This document shows positions 54,502-62,299 of a DNA stretch of 64,000 bases, piece after piece. Source of the DNA: Flavisolibacter tropicus. GTDB lineage: Bacteria; Bacteroidota; Bacteroidia; Chitinophagales; Chitinophagaceae. The number at the start of each line of letters is the position of its first letter. The stretch's first letter is position 1. The notes beneath the pieces were generated by a model. The model was not told where the DNA came from. It saw only the letters and a program-made list of their open reading frames with translations, and made no database searches. The DNA is taken from positions 434,001 through 498,000 of the forward strand of contig NZ_CP011390.1 of NCBI RefSeq assembly GCF_001644645.1. The letters run 5' to 3'. Position numbers and translations under genes: made by a program.

Positions 54502-54645
54502 GTGTTTAAGGGTTTAATTAATGAATCAATATTTCGGTTGAATAAATGCGTGTACTAAGCACTGCAATAATTAGTATTGAAAGATAACCAAAAGGCTGTC
54601 AGAGGGCAATGGTAGGATCAATAGCATATAAAAAATGGTGTAAAG

Positions 54646-55017
54646 CTACATTTCATAGATCCACTTCTTAAAATGGGGCGCTGTTTCCTGGCTAACTATA
54701 ACCCGGTAGGTATTGTTCAATACGGAAATATCAACTTGTAGTTTAACTTTTTCAAAAGGCTTGAATACTTTAATAAAGTCAATGTTTATAATGTACTGTC
54801 GGTTAGCCCTGAAAAACACAGTTTCGTCCAGGGTTGCAGCCAGTTCAAACAATGGCTTATCGCATATATATTTATTCCCTAAATGATCAATTACATACAC
54901 TACTTTGTTTTCGGTATAAAGCAGGGCTATTTCTTCTGTTTTTAATGAAATACATTCAATACCCCGGCGAACGATCAAACGCTTTCTAAGCCTCTTGGTG
55001 GTTTCTATACTATTCAT
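54646..55017 (-). CDS. LytTR DNA-binding domain protein, no receiver
   Basis: 123 aa, essentially one LytTR domain: IECISLKTEEIALLYTENKVVYVID, KPLFELAATLDETVFFRANRQYIINIDFI and YRVIVSQETAPHFKKWIYEM. In LytTR two-component regulators this domain follows a receiver; here the receiver is absent, so activity is likely controlled by another signal or by its own abundance. It diverges from the MHS transporter at 55331 and may regulate it (inference). Confidence 0.88.
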   Translation of the reverse strand: MNSIETTKRLRKRLIVRRGIECISLKTEEIALLYTENKVVYVIDHLGNKYICDKPLFELAATLDETVFFRANRQYIINIDFIKVFKPFEKVKLQVDISVLNNTYRVIVSQETAPHFKKWIYEM

Positions 55018-55330
55018 TAGTAAAGAAATTATACTTTAATTTAAAAAAAAGAATGCACAAATCCTTTTGTTTATAATAGGGCATTTGATGAATGGTAAAG
55101 CTGCTTTGGCAGTGGATTTTTTGCAGGTTTAAAAGAAAGGGCTATTTCTGGTTTATACCTCAAAGCATAATATAATTGGAGAGAAAATCATCGCGTGACT
55201 TGGAATCACTTATTCAAATTTTACCCAATACAAATGATTTGTTATTAAATTCATAGCCTTAACTAAGTAGGCCAGAAGGATTGGTGATAAGTGGATTGGG
55301 GTTCTACACCTTATTGAAAATCATTACCAC
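55018..55330. other. Intergenic region between LytTR and transporter genes
   Basis: 313 bp, AT-rich, no gene or RNA recognised. It should carry divergent promoters; no exact -7 box was found. Confidence 0.5.
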
Positions 55331-56824
55331 ATGCAAACTGAAAAAGGTATCGGCAGGGTCATTACAGCATCTTCTGTAGGTACACTCATTGAATGGTACG
55401 ACTTCTACATCTTTGGAAGTCTTTCGACGATCATTGCTCAAAAATTCTTCCCTTCCTCCAATCCAACGGCAGCTCTTCTTTCTACATTGGCCACCTTTGC
55501 CGCAGGGTTTATTGTGCGCCCATTTGGTGCGTTGGTATTTGGCAGAATAGGAGACCTCATCGGTAGAAAGTATACTTTCTTACTCACCTTAGTATTGATG
55601 GGCTTGTCTACTTTTTTGATTGGATGTGTTCCTTCTTATGCCACTATCGGTGGTTGGGCACCTTTCCTTGTTTTGCTGTTGCGCTTAATTCAGGGCTTGG
55701 CCCTGGGTGGTGAATATGGTGGTGCAGCTACCTATGTGGCAGAACACGCTCCTGCACATAAAAGAGGCTACTATACCAGTTGGATTCAAACAACAGCTAC
55801 GTTAGGGTTATTTGTGTCATTGGGTGTTATTCTTTCCATCAGACGATGGGTAGGTGTTGATGAATTTGTAAATGGACAAGGTTGGCGTTATCCTTTTCTG
55901 CTATCGATAGTACTGGTTATCGTTTCTATTTTCATTCGACTGAAGATGAGTGAGTCGCCTTTGTTTGCTAAACTAAAGCTGGAAGGCAAAACATCTGTTA
56001 ATCCGCTGAAAGAAAGCTTTGGTCATAAAGAGAACTTTAAAATGGTGCTGCTTGCTTTATTTGGCGCCACCATGGGGCAAGGTGTTATTTGGTATACAGG
56101 GCAATTCTATGCACAAAATTTTATTCTTACCAAGTGCAATGTTGAATATGAGCAAGCCAATACCATAATCCTGATTGCCTTGGTTTTTGCCACGCCATTC
56201 TTTGTGGTCTTTGGTTTTTTGTCTGATAAATGGGGGCGCAAAAAAATCATGCTGGCAGGTATGCTGCTGGGTGTTCTATTGTATCGGCCTATTTTCAAAG
56301 AGTTATTCCAAATAGCTGATACTTCAAATAAGGTGGTGGCTTCAACTAAAGTTGTCGCTAATAATGGCCCCATAGCTTCTTTAAATGATGCTTTGCAACC
56401 AACTACTACTATCAGCACATTTACAGATGATACGCAACTTAAAACCACAGTTACGCAAAAGGATACAGTATTGCCTCCTGTTATAAAAAAAGAAGTAACA
56501 CTAAATAAGGGCAGTCAATGGAGAATGATTGGCTTAGTAGCGCTAATGGTATTATTTGTAACTATGGTTTATGGCCCTATAGCAGCCTTCCTTGTTGAAC
56601 TCTTTCCTACACGCATCCGTTATACATCAATGTCTTTGCCCTATCATATTGGTAACGGGGTGTTTGGTGGATTAGTACCCTTTGTAGCTACATTGATTAC
56701 GACATTGCCTGGTACAGATCATTTATCTGGGCTATGGTATCCAATTGGTGCAGCGTTATTATCCTTTATTATTGGATTAATATACCTGAGTGATAAAAAC
56801 AAGATTGTTGACGATCATAAATAA
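55331..56824 (+). CDS. MHS-family major facilitator transporter
   Basis: Proton-coupled importer of the metabolite:H+ symporter group (ProP, ShiA, KgtP relatives). 497 aa, twelve predicted membrane segments. Signatures: GTLIEWYDFYIFGSL at TM1, FGRIGDLIGRKYTFLLTL (the MFS loop 2-3 motif), RLIQGLALGGEYGGAATYVAEHAP and FLVELFPTRIRYTSMSLPYHIGNGVFGG. Between TM8 and TM9 a polar insert of about 70 residues, rich in Thr, Val and Asn (residues about 335-400), is unusual for the family. A small membrane protein follows after 5 bp. Confidence 0.93.
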   Translation: MQTEKGIGRVITASSVGTLIEWYDFYIFGSLSTIIAQKFFPSSNPTAALLSTLATFAAGFIVRPFGALVFGRIGDLIGRKYTFLLTLVLMGLSTFLIGCVPSYATIGGWAPFLVLLLRLIQGLALGGEYGGAATYVAEHAPAHKRGYYTSWIQTTATLGLFVSLGVILSIRRWVGVDEFVNGQGWRYPFLLSIVLVIVSIFIRLKMSESPLFAKLKLEGKTSVNPLKESFGHKENFKMVLLALFGATMGQGVIWYTGQFYAQNFILTKCNVEYEQANTIILIALVFATPFFVVFGFLSDKWGRKKIMLAGMLLGVLLYRPIFKELFQIADTSNKVVASTKVVANNGPIASLNDALQPTTTISTFTDDTQLKTTVTQKDTVLPPVIKKEVTLNKGSQWRMIGLVALMVLFVTMVYGPIAAFLVELFPTRIRYTSMSLPYHIGNGVFGGLVPFVATLITTLPGTDHLSGLWYPIGAALLSFIIGLIYLSDKNKIVDDHK

Positions 56825-56829
56825 ATACA

Positions 56830-57075
56830 ATGAATCAACTTAAACAATTTCTAGGAATCATATGGATGCTGATCGGTCCATTACTATTCGTGCTATTGAT
56901 ATGGAGTGCAGTAACGAATATTAACGCAAAAGGAGTCGGTGATATTAGCAATCCTGTACCTTGGATCATTATTATTTCTGTCTTTGCTCCAATAGCAGTT
57001 GGGCTTTGCATTTTTGGCTGGTACAGCTGGAGGGGAGAATACAATAGTGAAACAAATAACAACAATAGATCCTAG
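56830..57075 (+). CDS. Small two-helix membrane protein paired with the transporter (DUF6814-like)
   Basis: 81 aa, two membrane segments (FLGIIWMLIGPLLFVLLIWS and PWIIIISVFAPIAVGLCIFGWYSW) separated by a short polar loop with GVGDISNPV. It starts 5 bp after the MHS transporter stop. From memory it resembles a small Bacteroidota family (DUF6814) commonly found next to MFS transporters; the conserved pairing suggests an auxiliary subunit, which is untested. It ends 14 bp before a strong hairpin. Confidence 0.75.
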   Translation: MNQLKQFLGIIWMLIGPLLFVLLIWSAVTNINAKGVGDISNPVPWIIIISVFAPIAVGLCIFGWYSWRGEYNSETNNNNRS

Positions 57076-57088
57076 TACATGCCATTAA

Positions 57089-57140
57089 AAAAGGAGTAGG
57101 AAAACTTAAATTATTTAAGTTTTCCTACTCCTTTTGTTTT
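57089..57140. terminator. Very strong bidirectional terminator hairpin
   Basis: A perfect 22-bp stem (57089-57110 with 57114-57135) with loop TTA and A/T-runs on both sides. It can end both the transporter operon and the convergent GH10-like gene. Confidence 0.9.
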
Positions 57141-57246
57141 CACTAGACACCACACATCACTAGACACTACACATCACTAGACGCCACACATCACATGACA
57201 CTCATTACTCATCACTCATCACTCACCACTCACCACTCACCCCTCA
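57141..57246. repeat. Tandem-repeat tract ending in a stop codon
   Basis: Three 17-bp units beginning cactagac (57141-57191) followed by 7-bp actcatc/actcacc units to 57243. The tract runs directly into the stop codon (57244-57246) of the GH10-like gene on the opposite strand. Related 7-bp units occur inverted at 43647-43682. There are no spacers. Confidence 0.8.
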
Positions 57247-58767
57247 CAGCGTCACTTCCTTTCCCTTGCTCTCATTACCTGTTCGGTCAACAGCCGTAAC
57301 AATGATTTTTGTTAATGGGGTATTGGTGTTGCCAATTGTTTTATTGCGATTGACTTCTAAGCTTCTTTCTTTACGGTTCAAAATTTCATAGCTCCACTGT
57401 GAACCATACTGGTAATAAACAACCCAGTGGAAAACATCATTTTCTTCTTTAGGAGTCCAGTTGATTTGTACTATATCATCTTTTACAGTGATACTCGCAT
57501 CTGGCATTTCAGGTGCTTTATTATCCAGCCATGGACTAGCAGGCACAAGTGCATTCTTTTTATAGGGGCCATTCAATACAGCTTCTGCAAGCTTTGGGTT
57601 TTTGGTTATTGAAGAAATGCTCCAGTGTACCACACCCTTGCTTTCTGGGGTCATTCCGCGCGAGATCATGATCTGGTTGACCGTTTCGTTTACAGCGTTC
57701 AAGCTGGAATCTCTGCTCACACTTATCCCAGGCCACAGGTGGCGGTGCTTTGTATTCTCCTCAGACCACCAGCCAAGTAATACAGGAAAGCTTTGGGGTA
57801 TTTTATTGATGGTCCAGTATAGCTGCGGAGAGAAATAGTCTACCCAGCCTTTATTTAACCACAAGCGAGCATCTGCGTAAAGCACATTATACTGATCAAA
57901 ACCTTCAATTGATGAAGGATAGCCGGGGCGCCAGATGCCAAAAGGACTTAGTCCAAATTTGACATGAGGTTTTTCTGCTTTTATAGAAGTATACAGTCGT
58001 TGAATCAGTTGGTTTACACTCTCTCTTCTCCAATCACCTCTGGATAAAAGTCCGCCACTGTTTTTGTAAGCAGTCCAGCTGACATCGTCAGGGAAATCTT
58101 CATTGTTGTTGTAAGAAGGATAGGGGTAAAAGTAGTCATCAAAGTGAACGCCATCAATGTCATAGCGTTTTACCAGGTCCATTACCACTGCGGTTGTTCT
58201 GTCCTGTGTTCCTTTTTGTGCAGGGTCCATCCAGTAATAACCATCTTTTAATTTCACCACTAGTTCGGGATTGGTTTTTACAATAGATTTTTCACTTATT
58301 TCCTTACCCGATACATGATGAGCACGATAGGGATTAAGCCAAACATGCAATTCAAGTCCTCTGTCATGGGCGGCTTCTACCCAAAAAGCTAATGGATCAT
58401 AGTAAGGAGCTGGCGCCTTACCTTGTTCGCCTGTTAAAAAGTAGGACCAGGGTTCCAGCTCGCTTTGATACAAAGCATCAGCTTGCGGACGTACTTGGAA
58501 AATGACAGCATTAAAATGATGCTGTTTCAAAAAGTCCAATAAAGCAATAGCTTCTTGTTGTTGTGCCTCTGTGCTAAGGCCCGGTTTACTGGGCCAATTG
58601 ATATTAGCCACTGTCGCTACCCAAGCCGCCCTGAATTCTCTTTCTACAGCGGGTTTTTCGGTTGAGGAAGGGGTAGGGGGTGATGTTAGTGATTTGGAAT
58701 GACTACAGCCAGCCAAAGTGATCCATAAACATACAGATAAGATAAAGCCAATTCGTCTTACAATCAT
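57244..58767 (-). CDS. GH10-like (DUF187/GHL10) family lipoprotein
   Basis: 507 aa. Signal FILSVCLWITLAGCSHSK gives a lipobox cysteine. The GHL10 barrel runs from about residue 45 to 380: EFRAAWVATVANINWPSKPGL, FQVRPQADALYQSELEPWS, HVWLNPYRAHHVSGKE, DIDGVHFDDYFYPYP and RLWLNKGWVDYFSPQLYW, all family landmarks. A C-terminal fibronectin-III-like domain follows (PEMPDASITVKDDIVQINW). Relatives are putative glycosyl hydrolases; substrate unknown. A CAAAAGTA box at 58815-58822 (TACTTTTG on the minus strand) is a possible -7 element. Confidence 0.9.
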   Translation of the reverse strand: MIVRRIGFILSVCLWITLAGCSHSKSLTSPPTPSSTEKPAVEREFRAAWVATVANINWPSKPGLSTEAQQQEAIALLDFLKQHHFNAVIFQVRPQADALYQSELEPWSYFLTGEQGKAPAPYYDPLAFWVEAAHDRGLELHVWLNPYRAHHVSGKEISEKSIVKTNPELVVKLKDGYYWMDPAQKGTQDRTTAVVMDLVKRYDIDGVHFDDYFYPYPSYNNNEDFPDDVSWTAYKNSGGLLSRGDWRRESVNQLIQRLYTSIKAEKPHVKFGLSPFGIWRPGYPSSIEGFDQYNVLYADARLWLNKGWVDYFSPQLYWTINKIPQSFPVLLGWWSEENTKHRHLWPGISVSRDSSLNAVNETVNQIMISRGMTPESKGVVHWSISSITKNPKLAEAVLNGPYKKNALVPASPWLDNKAPEMPDASITVKDDIVQINWTPKEENDVFHWVVYYQYGSQWSYEILNRKERSLEVNRNKTIGNTNTPLTKIIVTAVDRTGNESKGKEVTL

Positions 58768-59033
58768 TGAATAAGAATTTAACGGTTAAAACAGCCTGTT
58801 ATGGTTTTACCTCCCAAAAGTAATATGACAAAATCTAACGATGTGTAAGTATCATTTGGTATTAAGCATAATGCCTTACCTCTAAAGTGTTTCTTTAGAA
58901 AGAATTATAGAAATTATTTTTCCTTCTCTTCCTGTTCTTTATATCAAGGCTGGAATAACCGAAATCGGAGTAGATTTTAGACGTAGCTATCTTATGGATG
59001 TCAAATGCAATATTTTAATGAGAAAGTGTTTTA

Positions 59034-59663
59034 TCAAGCTCCTAACCATTCCTTAAAATTGCTTACTCGTTCTTTACTTACAAACAACTCTTCAGATACA
59101 GCAATATTGAGCTTTAATTTCAATCGGTTGTTAAAATGCGTGTGCACCTCTTCAATTGCTTTGTAGGATATAATATAAGATCGGTTTATCCTAAAGAATT
59201 CATCTTTGTTGATGATACTACTGATCTCTTCAATTGTTTTATCAACAATGTAAGTTTTATTATTCCACGTTTTTATAAAATTCAAACGGTTTTCCGCATA
59301 GAAGTAGGCAATCTGTTCAGCGCCAACAGAGATTAGTCTAGTTGAATGTTTAACCAGGAAGCGATGTTTCACTAGTTTAAGATTGTAAGCGGTATCGTCT
59401 TCCTGCAGTTGTGATGGCTGAGGTGTATTACTTGAAAGCTTGTCAGTAGTTAGGAGATAAGCACCGGGAAGGTCTTGAATTTGCTTATACTGCACTTCTG
59501 TCAATTGCTCAACAGGAATAACCAGCATTTCTTTTTTACCAGTTTGTAGTTCTTCTTTTGATAGAAGCTTACGGAGGGGCTTTCTGCTGCTTATTTTTTC
59601 TTCATTCTTCAAATCAATGCATAGAGATGTATGCTCTTTAGATAAAGACACGTCAGCTTTCAT
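59034..59663 (-). CDS. LytTR domain protein with an unrecognised N-terminal half
   Basis: 209 aa. Residues about 110-205 are a LytTR domain: VGAEQIAYFYAENRLNFIKTW, VDKTIEEISSIINKDEFFRINRSYIISY, and RLKLKLNIAVSEELFVSKERVSNFKEWLGA. The first 105 residues are polar with no receiver or membrane motif (LSSNTPQPSQLQEDDTA linker). A CAAAACTA box at 59687-59694 (TAGTTTTG on the minus strand) precedes it. It diverges from the ABC exporter gene. Targets unknown. Confidence 0.85.
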   Translation of the reverse strand: MKADVSLSKEHTSLCIDLKNEEKISSRKPLRKLLSKEELQTGKKEMLVIPVEQLTEVQYKQIQDLPGAYLLTTDKLSSNTPQPSQLQEDDTAYNLKLVKHRFLVKHSTRLISVGAEQIAYFYAENRLNFIKTWNNKTYIVDKTIEEISSIINKDEFFRINRSYIISYKAIEEVHTHFNNRLKLKLNIAVSEELFVSKERVSNFKEWLGA

Positions 59664-59867
59664 AGAATGGATTTATTTGAGCCACACAAAACTACCAAAT
59701 GCAGACCCACCTTAAATCATATGTAGCACCAATGGTATAATTATGCGATGAATCGTCCTTATTTGGGCACGAAAAGAATTACTTGAAACTTGCATAGAAT
59801 AATTTTATTATCCGAAAGGTTGTTGTTTGCATACTATTAACAGCAAACATGTATCCGTGCAGTACAT

Positions 59868-61709
59868 TTGAAAAAAAAAGGTGTGAAGCATTTAGGAGCC
59901 CTTAGAAAGTATTTTTGGAAGTATCGTCATCGGCTGAGCATTGGTATTTTGTTTATTTTAATATCAAACTACTTTGGTGTATTGGCACCCCAGGTTACTG
60001 GATATATTGTAGATAAAGTACAACGTAGCTTACACCTGGCCGGATATCAGCACCCCCCAAAGCATAAAAGCTACGATACATTCGTTCAGTATTTTATCCA
60101 AAAAATAGAAAGTATTCAATTGTCTTTACCGGCCATAGTGGCCATTTGTGGCATTACTATCTTGGTTTTGGCATTACTTAGAGGTTTGTTCATGTTCTTT
60201 ATGCGCCAAACCATTATTGTAATGAGCCGTCATATAGAATACGATCAGAAAAATGAGGTATATGCTCACTACCAGCAATTAGATGTAAACTTTTACAAGC
60301 AAAACAGTGTAGGAGATTTAATGAGCCGTATTGCTGAAGACGTAAGCCGTGTGCGTATGTTTACAGGGCCTGCTATAATGTACCTGATAAACCTTTTGGC
60401 CTTGATATCAATGACGGTGTTCTTTATGATAAAACGCAGTCCCATATTGACTTTATATGTGCTGGCTCCGCTTCCTATTTTGGCAATCATTATTTATACC
60501 GTTAATAACATTATTCATAAAAAAAGTGAAGAACTACAAGCCACATTAGCTTCTCTTACAGTAAACGCACAACAATCATATAGCGGAATACGTGTTATCA
60601 AGTCATTTGTACAGGAAGGTGCTATGTTTGACTTTTTTGAACGCAATAGCGAGAAGTATCGAAAAGAGGCGGTAACACTTGCAAAGATTGAAGCTTTGTA
60701 TTTTCCCTCTATGTCATTTTTTATTGGTTTAAGCACCTTGCTTACAATAATGATCGGCGGTCTTGCTTATATCAACGGAGAGGCCATTGGGCTGGATACG
60801 ATCGTTGAATTTGTGATCTATATAAACATGCTAACGTTTCCGGTTAGTGCCATTGGCTGGACAGCCAGTATGATTCAGCGTGCGGCATCATCGCAAAAAC
60901 GCCTAAATGAATTCCTGCAAACAAAGCCCGCTATAGCCAACGCTTTTACAGCAGAAGTAATTGAGTGGAAAGGGCAAATTCAATTTGAAAACGTTGATTT
61001 TGTCTATCCGAATACGGGAATTCATGCTTTAAAGAACTTTTCGTTGGAAATCAAGCCGGGAGAGCGTGTTGCAATTGTTGGAAGAACAGGAAGTGGTAAA
61101 ACAACGATTGCTCAATTATTGCTCCGGCTATATGATGTGTCATCAGGCAAACTTCAGATAGACGGCCATGATATAAAACATGTAGATCTGGCCGCCCTTC
61201 GCTCACAAACAAGTTATGTTCCGCAAGATGGGTTCTTATTTAGTGACACAATTGAAAACAATATCAGCTTTGGTTTGCCGGGTGCTAATTTAGAAGATGT
61301 TGAGAATGCCGCCCAGTTGGCATCGGTACATAAGGATATCATGGCATTGCCTTCAAATTACCAAACGGTGGTTGGTGAAAGGGGAGTAACACTTAGTGGC
61401 GGCCAAAAACAACGGGTTTCTATAGCCCGGGCCCTGGTGAAAAATACCTCAGTTTTGATCTTAGACGATTGCTTGAGTGCCGTTGATGCGCGTACAGAAA
61501 AGGAGATTTTTCATAATATTGAAACCTATATGGCTGGAAGAACGGCCATAGTTATTACGCATAAACTCACTAATCTCAGTGGTTTTGATCGGATTGTAGT
61601 GATGAATAATGGTCAAATTGCAGAATCCGGCACACATTCGGCATTAATGAACCAGCAAGGCGAGTTTTACGAGATGTATTTAAAGCAGCAAGATGGTCGT
61701 AATAATTAA
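59868..61709 (+). CDS. ABC exporter (membrane and ATPase domains fused)
   Basis: 613 aa. Six membrane segments in residues about 20-335, then the nucleotide-binding domain: GRTGSGKTTIAQLLLRL (Walker A), SYVPQDGFLFSDTIENNISFG (Q-loop), LSGGQKQRVSIARAL (signature) and LILDDCLSAVDARTEKEI (Walker B and D-loop). The residue after the Walker B Asp is Asp, not the catalytic Glu, as in the degenerate half of heterodimeric exporters. No partner gene is adjacent. The TTG at 59868 lies inside a TACATTTG box (59863-59870), so translation may start at the GTG at 59883. Confidence 0.92.
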   Translation: MKKKGVKHLGALRKYFWKYRHRLSIGILFILISNYFGVLAPQVTGYIVDKVQRSLHLAGYQHPPKHKSYDTFVQYFIQKIESIQLSLPAIVAICGITILVLALLRGLFMFFMRQTIIVMSRHIEYDQKNEVYAHYQQLDVNFYKQNSVGDLMSRIAEDVSRVRMFTGPAIMYLINLLALISMTVFFMIKRSPILTLYVLAPLPILAIIIYTVNNIIHKKSEELQATLASLTVNAQQSYSGIRVIKSFVQEGAMFDFFERNSEKYRKEAVTLAKIEALYFPSMSFFIGLSTLLTIMIGGLAYINGEAIGLDTIVEFVIYINMLTFPVSAIGWTASMIQRAASSQKRLNEFLQTKPAIANAFTAEVIEWKGQIQFENVDFVYPNTGIHALKNFSLEIKPGERVAIVGRTGSGKTTIAQLLLRLYDVSSGKLQIDGHDIKHVDLAALRSQTSYVPQDGFLFSDTIENNISFGLPGANLEDVENAAQLASVHKDIMALPSNYQTVVGERGVTLSGGQKQRVSIARALVKNTSVLILDDCLSAVDARTEKEIFHNIETYMAGRTAIVITHKLTNLSGFDRIVVMNNGQIAESGTHSALMNQQGEFYEMYLKQQDGRNN

Positions 61710-61720
61710 TTTATCGCAAA

Positions 61721-61751
61721 TTTGGCTGTAAAAAAAACATAATTATATTTG
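61721..61751 (+). promoter_or_regulatory. Complete Bacteroidota promoter for the DUF3276 gene
   Basis: TTTG (61721-61724), 19-nt spacer, TATATTTG (61744-61751): the best -33/-7 match in the window, 49 bp before the GTG start. Confidence 0.8.
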
Positions 61752-61800
61752 TAAGGTATAATGAATCAAAAGAATTAACTAACTGTCAAAAATTCAAACT

Positions 61801-62214
61801 GTGGCGTACGAAAACAACGACAAGAAAATGGAGAGCATTTACAGCAAGAGAATCCGTGCTGGTAAACGCAGAACGTACTTCTTTGATGTAAGAGCTACTC
61901 GTGGTAACGATTACTACCTGACCATCACAGAAAGTCGTAAGCGTTTTAACGACAATGGTTACGACAGACACAAGATTTTCTTGTACAAAGAGGATTTCAA
62001 CAAGTTCATTAAAGCGTTGAATGAAGCAGTTGATCATGTTAAAACGCAATTAATGCCAGATTTTGACTTTGATGCGTATAACCATGATGATATTTCTGAT
62101 GAACACGATATGGATGATGTAGCTGAAACAGTTGAAGTTCCTGCAACAGCTGCTCCTGCTTCTGTTACTGCGCCTGCCGCCACTTCATCTCAGGATGAAG
62201 TTGATAAATGGTAA
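61801..62214 (+). CDS. DUF3276 family PUR-alpha-like nucleic-acid-binding protein
   Basis: 137 aa, GTG start. Residues about 10-85 form one PUR repeat (IYSKRIRAGKRRTYFFDVRAT, YYLTITESRKRF, HKIFLYKEDFNKFIKALNEAVDHV), the fold that in eukaryotic Pur-alpha binds single-stranded DNA/RNA. The C-terminus is acidic then Ala/Thr/Pro-rich (VPATAAPASVTAPAATSS) and likely disordered. The family is common in Bacteroidota. It is preceded by a good promoter and followed by a terminator, so it is probably monocistronic. Confidence 0.92.
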   Translation: MAYENNDKKMESIYSKRIRAGKRRTYFFDVRATRGNDYYLTITESRKRFNDNGYDRHKIFLYKEDFNKFIKALNEAVDHVKTQLMPDFDFDAYNHDDISDEHDMDDVAETVEVPATAAPASVTAPAATSSQDEVDKW

Positions 62215-62237
62215 TCAGCAATCTTATTTATTATATT

Positions 62238-62265
62238 AAAAACCCTCAGTGAGGGTTTTTTTATT
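62238..62265 (+). terminator. Intrinsic terminator of the DUF3276 gene
   Basis: Perfect 10-bp stem (62238-62247 with 62251-62260), loop AGT, seven-T tract. Confidence 0.92.
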
Positions 62266-62270
62266 ATATA

Positions 62271-62278
62271 TATCTTTG
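62271..62278 (+). promoter_or_regulatory. Bacteroidota -7 box for the gene at 62300
   Basis: TATCTTTG, an exact TAnnTTTG match immediately after the terminator and 22 bp before the ATG. Confidence 0.55.
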
Positions 62279-62299
62279 ATTCTGAGTCCTAACTGTCCT

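Noticed and set aside
57141..57246. CRISPR array
   Set aside because: Units are contiguous with no unique spacers, only 7 or 17 bp long, and no cas genes are present.
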